Assembly: GCA_964518215.1 (NCBI GenBank)
Contig: CAZFFP010000131.1
Coordinates: 1-5,248 of the forward strand
Reading direction: 5' to 3'
Origin: CAYSGX01 sp964518215
Lineage (GTDB): Bacteria; Bacteroidota; Bacteroidia; Chitinophagales; CAIOSU01
DNA: 5,248 bases
Part shown: positions 1 through 5,248 of the stretch, one piece after another
Position numbering within the stretch: the first letter of the stretch is position 1
Layout of the letters: every line of letters begins with the position of its first letter
Position numbers and translations under genes: made by a program
Notes under the pieces: model-generated
The model's database searches: none
Told to the model about the DNA's origin: nothing
What the model saw: the letters and a program-made list of their open reading frames with translations, nothing else

Positions 1-72
1 ATCTACTACAATATTGAACAAACGTAAAGTTACAGGTGATTTTTTATTCCTTACTTAAAAAACAACTGATTA

Positions 73-86
73 GTTAATATATTAAC
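73..86. promoter_or_regulatory. Perfect 14-bp palindrome upstream of the ceramidase gene (possible operator)
   Basis: GTTAATATATTAAC is identical to its own reverse complement over 14 bp. It lies 59 bp before the chosen ATG of the ceramidase-family gene and just upstream of a weak -7-like element at 100-107, roughly where the -33 region of that promoter would fall. A dimeric repressor could bind such a site. It is entirely A/T apart from the terminal G and C, and AT-rich palindromes arise easily by chance, so the regulatory role is a guess. Confidence 0.3.
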
Positions 87-99
87 GAGCGATAGATGC

Positions 100-107
100 T
101 ATTTTTA
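100..107 (+). promoter_or_regulatory. Weak Bacteroidota-type -7 element for the ceramidase gene
   Basis: TATTTTTA matches the Bacteroidota -7 consensus TAnnTTTG at every fixed position except the last (A for G). It lies 38 bp upstream of the ATG at 146, which would give a leader of about 30 bases. I could not find a convincing TTTG -33 partner at the usual spacing. The region is AT-rich, so a chance match is quite possible. Bases 1-99 hold no gene that I can see. Confidence 0.22.
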
Positions 108-145
108 CAATCATACATTCTTTCATTCAAATTAAATTGCAGAAA

Positions 146-1867
146 ATGTATCTCATCGGAACATCAAAAAAAGACATCACCATATATAAAAAAGGCGTAG
201 GCATGATGGGCTACGGCATGTGGTGGCATAAAGTAGAAGCGGTTGAAACGCCTATTCATGCTCGTGCATTTGTGATTCAGCATAAAGAAAGCGGCAAAAA
301 AATTGCTTTTGTGAATGCAGAAATTTGTTTCATTTCTGTCTCAATTAAAAGAGGTGTGTTGAAAAAATTACAACGGTTTCATGAAGATTTGGGGTTTACT
401 CCCGAAACCGTTTTTCTTACCGCACAGCACACACATAGCGCACCGGGCGGCTATTCGCACTACGGGCTTTATAACATGAGCATACCGGGTTTTGTGCCTG
501 AAGTATATAGCACCTATGTAGATGGTATTACAGACGCGATTGTAGAAGCGGCTCAAAATATGCAGCCCGGAAACATGACTTTGTCAAAAGGTAAATTTGA
601 ACCTAACCGCGAGTTAGCCATCAATCGTTCGGTGAAAGCATGGAATCAAAACCCAGATGTAAGCCCGGTTACTGAAGACACAGCTCATCTTGCTGTGGAT
701 ACAGAAATGCACCTGCTCAATTTTTTTAATACTGAAAATAAACCTTTAGGAAGCATCAACTGGTTTGGTGTGCATACCACCAGCGTGCATAATGATAAAA
801 AGAAAGTCTGCTCAGACAATAAAGGTTATGCTTCCGCTTTTATGGAAGAGTATTTTAAGCACTATAACCCTTCATATATAGGAGTGTTTGCCCAAAAAGC
901 CTGTGGCGATATTTCGCCCAATTATGTTTGGGACAAAAAGAAAAACTGGACCCGAGGCAAGTTTGAAGACGACTACGAAAGCGCCCGTTACAATGGCAAT
1001 CTGCAATTTGAAAAAGCCAAAGAACTTGCCTTGTTGCCCGATTCGGAAAAGATTTCCAGTGATATAGATTATGTATTGACACACGCCAATTTCGGCACCG
1101 TAAAAGCCGCGCCTGAATATGCCAATGGAAATACCGATGCCGAAACAGGCCCTTCGTGTCATGGCGTGGCTTTTTTCAAAGGCACCAAAGAAGGTCCGGG
1201 CATGAATTCAGTTTTGGAAGCCGCTGCTTCTTTAGTTGCCCGTAGTGTTAAAAGAATTGAACTTATAAAAGCGCGACTTTCAAAATCGGAAGTGTATCGC
1301 GAAAAAATATTCCACAAATACAAAGTGCAGGGAAAAAAAGATATTCTTGCAGAAACTGCCGAAAGACGATTACTCGGAACTTCAGACATTAAAAACATCA
1401 TCTTGCCCGGCTGGGCTGACCCATCATTGGGAGCATTCAAAAAATTTCACCGCAACGGCAGTCTCGACCATAAACCCTGGACTCCTCAAACATTGCCTTT
1501 GCATATTGTTACCATCGGGCAAATAGCATTGATTGGCATTCCGGGAGAAATCACAACCGTAGCGGGCTGGCGATTGAAAGCATCGCTCATGAAAGTATTG
1601 GAAAAAAAAGGTGTAACCGAATTAATTCTTTGCTCATACACCAATGCTTATTGCGGCTACATCACGACTTATGAAGAATATCAGGTGCAGTGTTATGAAG
1701 GCGGGCATACCGTGTTTGGCGAATACACTTTAGCGGCATTTCAAACTAAATTTAACGAAGCCGCTCAATTGCTGCTCGAACACGAGAACAACCGTAATAT
1801 AGATCCCAATGTGCTGCCTGTATTTTTTACGGAAGAGGAATTGATGAAAAGATCTTTTAAAGATTAA
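146..1867 (+). CDS. Neutral/alkaline ceramidase-family amidase, compact form without signal peptide
   Basis: The family hydrolyses the amide bond of ceramide to sphingosine and a fatty acid with a zinc-dependent amidase domain. This 573-residue protein shows the family signatures in order: GVGMMGYGM near residue 20; TAQHTHSAPGG, with H95 as likely zinc ligand and H97 catalytic; AINRSVKAW near 160; NWFGVHTTSVHN, with H210 as zinc ligand; ACGDISPN, with S257 as nucleophile; FFKGTKEGPG near 345; WTPQTLPLHI followed by GIPGEITTVAG, with E468 as zinc ligand; and NAYCGYITTYEEY plus YEGGHTVFG, with Y505 as the fourth ligand. These roles are transferred from the Pseudomonas enzyme by motif alignment. 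The first residues already belong to the catalytic fold, so there is no signal peptide. The protein stops shortly after the catalytic domain and so lacks the C-terminal Ig-like domain. About 90 charged residues separate GPG from the WTPQ motif, more than I expect. An in-frame TTG lies three codons upstream; I chose the ATG because an A-rich stretch precedes it. The true substrate could be another N-acyl lipid. Confidence 0.88.
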   Translation: MYLIGTSKKDITIYKKGVGMMGYGMWWHKVEAVETPIHARAFVIQHKESGKKIAFVNAEICFISVSIKRGVLKKLQRFHEDLGFTPETVFLTAQHTHSAPGGYSHYGLYNMSIPGFVPEVYSTYVDGITDAIVEAAQNMQPGNMTLSKGKFEPNRELAINRSVKAWNQNPDVSPVTEDTAHLAVDTEMHLLNFFNTENKPLGSINWFGVHTTSVHNDKKKVCSDNKGYASAFMEEYFKHYNPSYIGVFAQKACGDISPNYVWDKKKNWTRGKFEDDYESARYNGNLQFEKAKELALLPDSEKISSDIDYVLTHANFGTVKAAPEYANGNTDAETGPSCHGVAFFKGTKEGPGMNSVLEAAASLVARSVKRIELIKARLSKSEVYREKIFHKYKVQGKKDILAETAERRLLGTSDIKNIILPGWADPSLGAFKKFHRNGSLDHKPWTPQTLPLHIVTIGQIALIGIPGEITTVAGWRLKASLMKVLEKKGVTELILCSYTNAYCGYITTYEEYQVQCYEGGHTVFGEYTLAAFQTKFNEAAQLLLEHENNRNIDPNVLPVFFTEEELMKRSFKD

Positions 1868-1922
1868 AACAACACCATCCGTTTCCTGCGATTCGAAAAA
1901 AAATAATAAATGCAAATTGAAT

Positions 1923-1940
1923 AGAGCCATAAATGACTCT
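1923..1940. repeat. Imperfect inverted repeat at the -33 region of the ahcY promoter
   Basis: AGAGCCAT and ATGACTCT form 8-base arms separated by AA, with one mismatched pair. The dyad is centred about 23-30 bp upstream of the -7 element at 1954-1961, so it covers the place where the -33 element should be. It lies upstream of the expected transcript start, so it would act as DNA (an operator) rather than as an RNA structure of ahcY. It could equally be a weak 3' structure for the ceramidase mRNA, for which I see no proper terminator. Confidence 0.25.
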
Positions 1941-1953
1941 TAAAAACAATAAG

Positions 1954-1961
1954 TATCTTTG
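1954..1961 (+). promoter_or_regulatory. Bacteroidota -7 promoter element of ahcY
   Basis: TATCTTTG is an exact match to the Bacteroidota primary-sigma -7 consensus TAnnTTTG and lies 34 bp before the ahcY ATG at 1996. Transcription would start near 1968, leaving a leader of roughly 25-30 A-rich bases. The -33 partner is poor: the best candidate at the usual spacing is AATG at 1932-1935. The site gives ahcY its own promoter, separate from the ceramidase gene, and rules against the in-frame ATG at 1933, which would lie upstream of the transcript. Confidence 0.6.
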
Positions 1962-1995
1962 TGTTGTTAGAGATTCAAACAAAAAACAAAATAAT

Positions 1996-3309
1996 ATGCC
2001 TGAAACAGCACAAAAACTCGCTTACAAAGTAAAAGACATCACACTTGCCGAATGGGGCAGAAAAGAAATTAAACTGGCGGAAGCCGAAATGCCCGGCTTG
2101 ATGTCTATCAGAGAAGAATATCGCAGCGAACAACCTTTGAAAGGCGCTCGCATTGCCGGTTGTCTTCACATGACCATTCAAACTGCCGTTTTAATTGAAA
2201 CACTGAAAGAATTGGGCGCGGAAGTATCATGGTCTTCCTGCAATATTTTTTCTACTCAAGACCATGCCGCAGCGGCAATAGCTGCCGCAGATATTCCGGT
2301 CTATGCCTGGAAAGGCATGAACGAACAGGAATTCGACTGGTGCATTGAGCAGACTTTATATGCTTTTGAAGGCGGACAGCCCCTGAATATGATTTTAGAT
2401 GATGGAGGCGACCTGACCAATATGGTATTCGACAAATACCCTCAGTTGGTTGATGGCATTAAAGGGCTATCTGAAGAAACCACCACCGGTGTGTTACGCC
2501 TATATGACAGAATGAAAAACGGGACGCTTCCGATGCCTGCCATTAATGTGAACGATTCGGTTACAAAATCGAAATTCGACAATAAATATGGTTGCCGCGA
2601 ATCGTTGGTAGATGCCATTCGCAGAGCTACCGATTTAATGCTTGCCGGAAAAGTTGCGGTAGTTGCCGGTTATGGCGATGTGGGAAAAGGTTCTGCCGAT
2701 TCGTTGAGCAGTGCCGGTGTTCGTGTGATTGTTACCGAAATTGACCCCATTTGCGCTTTGCAGGCTGCCATGGAAGGATATGAAGTGAAACGGATGGATG
2801 AAGCCGTGAAAGAAGCCGACATTATTGTTACTGCTACAGGCAATTTCAAAATCATTACCGAGAAACATTTCAAAAGCATGAAACACAATGCTATTGTTTG
2901 CAATATCGGGCATTTCGACAATGAAATTGATATGGCTTGGCTCAACAAAAACTATGGCAACACTAAAGACATCATTAAACCTCAGGTGGACAAATACACT
3001 ATTGACGGCAAAGACATTATTGTGTTAGCTGAAGGAAGATTGGTGAATTTGGGCTGTGCCATGGGACATCCTTCATTTGTCATGTCCAATTCATTCACCA
3101 ACCAAACTTTGGCTCAGATTGAGCTTTGGAATAATGCCGGCAACTACGAAAACAAAGTTTATACCCTGCCTAAGCATCTCGATGAAAAAGTTGCTTATCT
3201 GCATCTTGCCAAGTTGGGCGTTGAGCTTGAAACACTCACTCCCGAACAGGCTAAATACATTGGTGTTCAAGTAGAAGGTCCATACAAACCTGAGTATTAT
3301 AGATATTAA
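1996..3309 (+). CDS. ahcY: Adenosylhomocysteinase (S-adenosylhomocysteine hydrolase)
   Basis: AhcY reversibly hydrolyses S-adenosylhomocysteine to adenosine and homocysteine in the cytosol, removing the product inhibitor of methyltransferases and feeding the methionine cycle. It is normally a homotetramer with tightly bound NAD. The 437-residue product is full length and lacks the roughly 40-residue insertion of the longer bacterial and plant forms. Substrate residues are in place: H58 in CLHMTIQTA, D136 in LDDGGDLTN, E161 in SEETTTGV, and K191/D195 in TKSKFDN, followed by YGCRES. The Rossmann loop GYGDVGKG is at 225-232 and E248 in VTEIDP should hold the NAD ribose. NIGHFDNEID, MGHPSFVMSNSFTNQ and the C-terminal YKPEYYRY are all intact. 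I chose the ATG at 1996 over an in-frame ATG at 1933, which would add 21 residues. The shorter start gives the usual N-terminus, has an A-rich leader, and lies downstream of the -7 element, whereas 1933 lies upstream of it. A strong hairpin follows the stop. Confidence 0.98.
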   Translation: MPETAQKLAYKVKDITLAEWGRKEIKLAEAEMPGLMSIREEYRSEQPLKGARIAGCLHMTIQTAVLIETLKELGAEVSWSSCNIFSTQDHAAAAIAAADIPVYAWKGMNEQEFDWCIEQTLYAFEGGQPLNMILDDGGDLTNMVFDKYPQLVDGIKGLSEETTTGVLRLYDRMKNGTLPMPAINVNDSVTKSKFDNKYGCRESLVDAIRRATDLMLAGKVAVVAGYGDVGKGSADSLSSAGVRVIVTEIDPICALQAAMEGYEVKRMDEAVKEADIIVTATGNFKIITEKHFKSMKHNAIVCNIGHFDNEIDMAWLNKNYGNTKDIIKPQVDKYTIDGKDIIVLAEGRLVNLGCAMGHPSFVMSNSFTNQTLAQIELWNNAGNYENKVYTLPKHLDEKVAYLHLAKLGVELETLTPEQAKYIGVQVEGPYKPEYYRY

Positions 3310-3339
3310 TTGTTAGTAGCAGCGCTTTGGCCAACACAT

Positions 3340-3367
3340 CACCCCGTTACTTATAAGTGACGGGGTG
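3340..3367 (+). terminator. Hairpin terminator of ahcY
   Basis: An inverted repeat starts 31 bases after the ahcY stop. The arms CACCCCGTTACT and AGTGACGGGGTG pair over 12 bp with one T-G wobble, around a TATA loop that could itself pair. The G/C-rich base of the stem is followed by TCTTGTTT, an interrupted T-rich tail, so it works best as an intrinsic terminator for the plus strand. Read on the minus strand the stem is not followed by a T run, so it is a poor terminator for the convergent acyltransferase gene. Confidence 0.82.
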
Positions 3368-3430
3368 TCTTGTTTGAGTGGGGATAGTACTATGCCATTA
3401 GCCGTATTTTGACTAACATATTTGCATTTT

Positions 3431-3459
3431 TGAGAATTACATGATCCCATGTTTTCTCA
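3431..3459 (-). other. Interrupted hairpin downstream of the acyltransferase gene
   Basis: TGAGAA/TTCTCA (6 bp) and ACATG/CATGT (5 bp) form a two-part stem with a small asymmetric bulge and a 4-base loop. It lies about 40 bases beyond the stop of the minus-strand acyltransferase gene. There is no T-run after the stem in the minus direction (the T-rich stretch comes before it), so it is not a standard intrinsic terminator. It may be a 3' end structure of that operon. Apart from this and the ahcY terminator, the 191-bp gap at 3310-3500 holds nothing I recognise. Confidence 0.3.
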
Positions 3460-3500
3460 GAGAAAAAACAACGAACCATTGGAAATCAAATACTTAAAAT

Positions 3501-4424
3501 TTAATAAGATACTCCATCCGGGTTTTCCCGCTTCCTTTTCCACCTTCGGTGTGTCCAAAGCCAGTTGGCCGGATTTTTCTTGATGCACTCATCTAACAAA
3601 CGCGCATATTCCGAAGTAATGGCAAAAGGCTCGGTTTCAGAGGCGTGTTCGGCAAGCAGCGTTACGTGAAGATTAAAATATCCGCGCCTGATTCGTTGAA
3701 TTTCGCAAAAAATAACAGGTAAATTATATTGTCGCGATTCGTCTTCAATTTTGGTATAAAAGGCTGTTTCCTGATTTAAAAAAGTAGTCCAGAATGTAGA
3801 GTTCTTTTTAGATGGCGCCTGGTCTGCTACAAATATGAAAACCGGTTTTCGATTTCTGTTACCCATGCTGTTGGTATGTCCTTCTTTAAAATCGCTGACC
3901 GATTGTTTTACCCTTTCACCAATATTATAGTATGGAATAACATCCATGTATGCGCCACGCATTTTTTCTATTACTTTATTAAAACCTTTGCTCGAAAGAG
4001 GTTTGTAGGAGCCTACCGGAAAAAATTTGACATGCAGCCCCACGCTGATGCCGGCAAACTCCCAATTGCCTGTATGCGATGCGAGCGCTATTACACAAGG
4101 ATGATTTTCATAAAGTTGGTTCACCACATGACGATTATCGAAAGTGCAACGCTTCACAATTTCGCTGTCGGAAACATGAAACGACTTGATGCTTTCCACA
4201 ATCAAATCGCAAAAATTGCGGTAAAACTGTTTTCTGATTTCAAGAATTTCTTCTTTCGTTTTTTCGGGAAACGAATTGGAAAGATTATCGAACACTAATT
4301 TTTTGCGATAGCCGATAACATGATATGTAAGCAAAAACAATCCATCGGATACTTTATACAAAACCGCATAAGGCATAATAGCCAACGGAAAAATAATGAC
4401 GCGGAAAATGTAATAAAACAACAA
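3501..4424 (-). CDS. HtrB/LpxL-family lipid A-type acyltransferase
   Basis: Members of this inner-membrane family transfer an acyl chain from acyl-ACP to lipid A precursors or related lipids at the cytoplasmic face. The 307-residue product has the normal length and order: a hydrophobic N-terminal anchor (about 3-36), GYRKKLVFDNL, the catalytic HX4E motif SHTGNWE (H117 and E122), SYKPL at 139-143, FVADQAPS around D201, and the family C-terminus NWLWTHRRWK at 287-296. The segment FYTKIEDE has K225 where relatives usually have Gly (TGxE), a mild deviation. The start appears to be TTG: the only in-frame codons back to the upstream stop at 4437-4439 offer no ATG or GTG, and the first internal ATG (4374-4376) would delete half of the membrane anchor. 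AAAGAATAA lies just upstream. Only five bases separate it from the preceding GWxTD gene, so the two are probably co-transcribed and translationally coupled. Lipid A secondary acylation is the likely role; acylation of another envelope lipid or pigment precursor is an alternative. Confidence 0.88.
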   Translation of the reverse strand: MLFYYIFRVIIFPLAIMPYAVLYKVSDGLFLLTYHVIGYRKKLVFDNLSNSFPEKTKEEILEIRKQFYRNFCDLIVESIKSFHVSDSEIVKRCTFDNRHVVNQLYENHPCVIALASHTGNWEFAGISVGLHVKFFPVGSYKPLSSKGFNKVIEKMRGAYMDVIPYYNIGERVKQSVSDFKEGHTNSMGNRNRKPVFIFVADQAPSKKNSTFWTTFLNQETAFYTKIEDESRQYNLPVIFCEIQRIRRGYFNLHVTLLAEHASETEPFAITSEYARLLDECIKKNPANWLWTHRRWKRKRENPDGVSY

Positions 4425-4429
4425 ATCGG

Positions 4430-5248
4430 TTATTCTTTATAGATGGTGTTCATGCGTTGTCCAGGCGTAACATCATAGGGTCGCGCCTGATTCATATCGT
4501 AAAACTCAAAAGGACTATTATTGAGTGCTCTTCTATCTACAAGGGTGGGCCATTGATTGTTATAAATTTCGCCTAAAGCAGTAGAATGCACCAATTTAAA
4601 ATTATCGCAGCCGATTTCTTTATTTACGAAAACAAACCGAACATTGGTTTGATTGGTTTTTTCGGTAGTATAATAGTGCCATACTTCATAAGGAAAATTA
4701 GAAGGTTCCCAATTGCGGGTTTGCACCTGATTGGGTTTGCCATATTCTATATACACTCTGCCACGGTCGGTTTCAAAACCAAAAGTATTTCTGCCCTCAC
4801 AGTTTCTAAACATATCGTTCACTTCCGTTATCATTTGTTGGTGCCGTTCCCAGGCGCCACGCGCATCTATAGGATTTCGTTGCAGCCAAAAATTCAGGTA
4901 GTATTGTTTCATCAACTGCAACTCGCCTTCGCGAATCATGGCTTTGATGGTTTTCATTTCATTACTGTTGGAAATAGGAATAATGGTGCGCAGTTGATAG
5001 CGCATTTCGTCCATAGTAAAATCGGCTACAAACGAATTGTCTGTTTGAATAGAAGCAAACTGTTCTGAAGAAATTTCTTTAATGGTATTGCTGCGCTGAA
5101 AAAAAGTTTTTCTAACGGCAAGTAATTCATTGTTTCGGTCTCTGATTTCTATAGCTACTTCATAGTTGCCCGATGGCAGCAATTCAATATCAAATTCGGT
5201 AAACAACACATTCACCTGATTGGGTTTCAGCTTAATGAATCGTTTTAA
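4430..5248 (-). CDS. GWxTD-domain protein, 5' end cut by the window edge
   Basis: The reading frame is open to base 5248, so the N-terminus is missing. The visible part is 272 residues and ends at a TAA at 4430-4432. It begins in a strand-rich segment (FDIELLPSGNYEVAIEIRDR) like the beta-sandwich region that precedes this domain. A long helical stretch leads to YYLNFWLQRNP, then the core signature GFETDRGRVYIEYGKP (about residues 157-172 of the visible part) and YEVWHYY near 187-193. This matches the Bacteroidota GWxTD domain, but Phe replaces the Trp of the name motif. The family has no established function that I know of; full members usually carry an N-terminal export signal, which cannot be checked here. 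The GTG at 5215 is in frame but lies inside the conserved region and is unlikely to be the start. The gene is followed after five bases by the LpxL-like acyltransferase, suggesting an envelope role. The tail ending MNTIYKE reaches the stop without a recognisable second domain. Confidence 0.8.
   Translation of the reverse strand, partial: LKRFIKLKPNQVNVLFTEFDIELLPSGNYEVAIEIRDRNNELLAVRKTFFQRSNTIKEISSEQFASIQTDNSFVADFTMDEMRYQLRTIIPISNSNEMKTIKAMIREGELQLMKQYYLNFWLQRNPIDARGAWERHQQMITEVNDMFRNCEGRNTFGFETDRGRVYIEYGKPNQVQTRNWEPSNFPYEVWHYYTTEKTNQTNVRFVFVNKEIGCDNFKLVHSTALGEIYNNQWPTLVDRRALNNSPFEFYDMNQARPYDVTPGQRMNTIYKE

Noticed and set aside
25..32. TAACTTTA on the minus strand as a divergent promoter.
   Set aside because: It is one base off TAnnTTTG but has no -33 partner, and no divergent gene is visible in the remaining 24 bases.
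137..145. TTG at 137 as the ceramidase start, adding three residues.
   Set aside because: The ATG at 146 is a stronger start, has an A-rich lead, and already gives the expected family N-terminus.
1933..1995. ATG at 1933 as the ahcY start, adding 21 residues.
   Set aside because: The extra residues do not resemble AhcY N-termini, and the codon lies upstream of the TATCTTTG -7 element, so it should not be in the mRNA.
1962..1995. An SAH-sensing riboswitch in front of ahcY.
   Set aside because: The leader downstream of the likely promoter is only about 30 A-rich bases with no stem structure, far too short for the known SAH riboswitch folds.
146..3309. Ceramidase and ahcY as one functional operon.
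   Set aside because: They share a strand but are separated by 128 bp containing a good promoter for ahcY, and no pathway links the two directly.
3876..4298. 140-codon plus-strand open frame opposite the acyltransferase gene.
   Set aside because: It lies wholly inside a well-supported family gene on the other strand and its translation resembles no family; it is an antisense shadow.
4374..4376. ATG inside the acyltransferase as its start.
   Set aside because: It would remove the first 16 residues, which form half of the membrane anchor typical of the family.
4586..5068. 160-codon plus-strand open frame opposite the GWxTD gene.
   Set aside because: The opposite strand carries the recognisable domain with intact motifs; this frame shows no recognisable motifs and is a shadow.

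Overview
The window looks like chromosomal DNA from a member of the Bacteroidota. Three things point there: a GWxTD-domain protein (a family I associate mainly with this phylum), a TAnnTTTG-type -7 promoter element in front of ahcY, and A-rich translation starts without a Shine-Dalgarno sequence. Base composition is moderate and even throughout. I see no mobile element, CRISPR array, RNA gene or obvious sign of recent transfer, and I cannot place the organism below phylum.

Layout: bases 1-145 are an AT-rich leader with no gene but with a perfect 14-bp palindrome and a weak promoter-like element. A plus-strand gene for a neutral/alkaline ceramidase-family amidase follows (146-1867). It keeps the whole zinc/serine active site but has no export signal and no C-terminal Ig-like domain. 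Next comes ahcY (1996-3309, plus strand), S-adenosylhomocysteine hydrolase, apparently with its own promoter in the 128-bp gap and closed by a strong hairpin at 3340-3367. Two minus-strand genes converge on ahcY. The upstream one is a GWxTD-domain protein whose 5' end lies beyond the right edge (4430-5248). Five bases after its stop comes an HtrB/LpxL-family lipid acyltransferase (3501-4424), which appears to start at TTG.

How the genes fit together: the minus-strand pair is very probably one operon with translational coupling, which suggests a joint cell-envelope role (an acyltransferase of the lipid A type beside an uncharacterised Bacteroidota protein). AhcY is core methyl-cycle housekeeping. 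The ceramidase relative may act on ceramide or another N-acyl lipid inside the cell, which would fit the sphingolipid content of many Bacteroidota, but nothing here ties it functionally to ahcY. I do not see a clearly new multi-gene system. The points most worth a second look are the compact, apparently cytosolic ceramidase and the TTG-started, tightly coupled acyltransferase/GWxTD pair.
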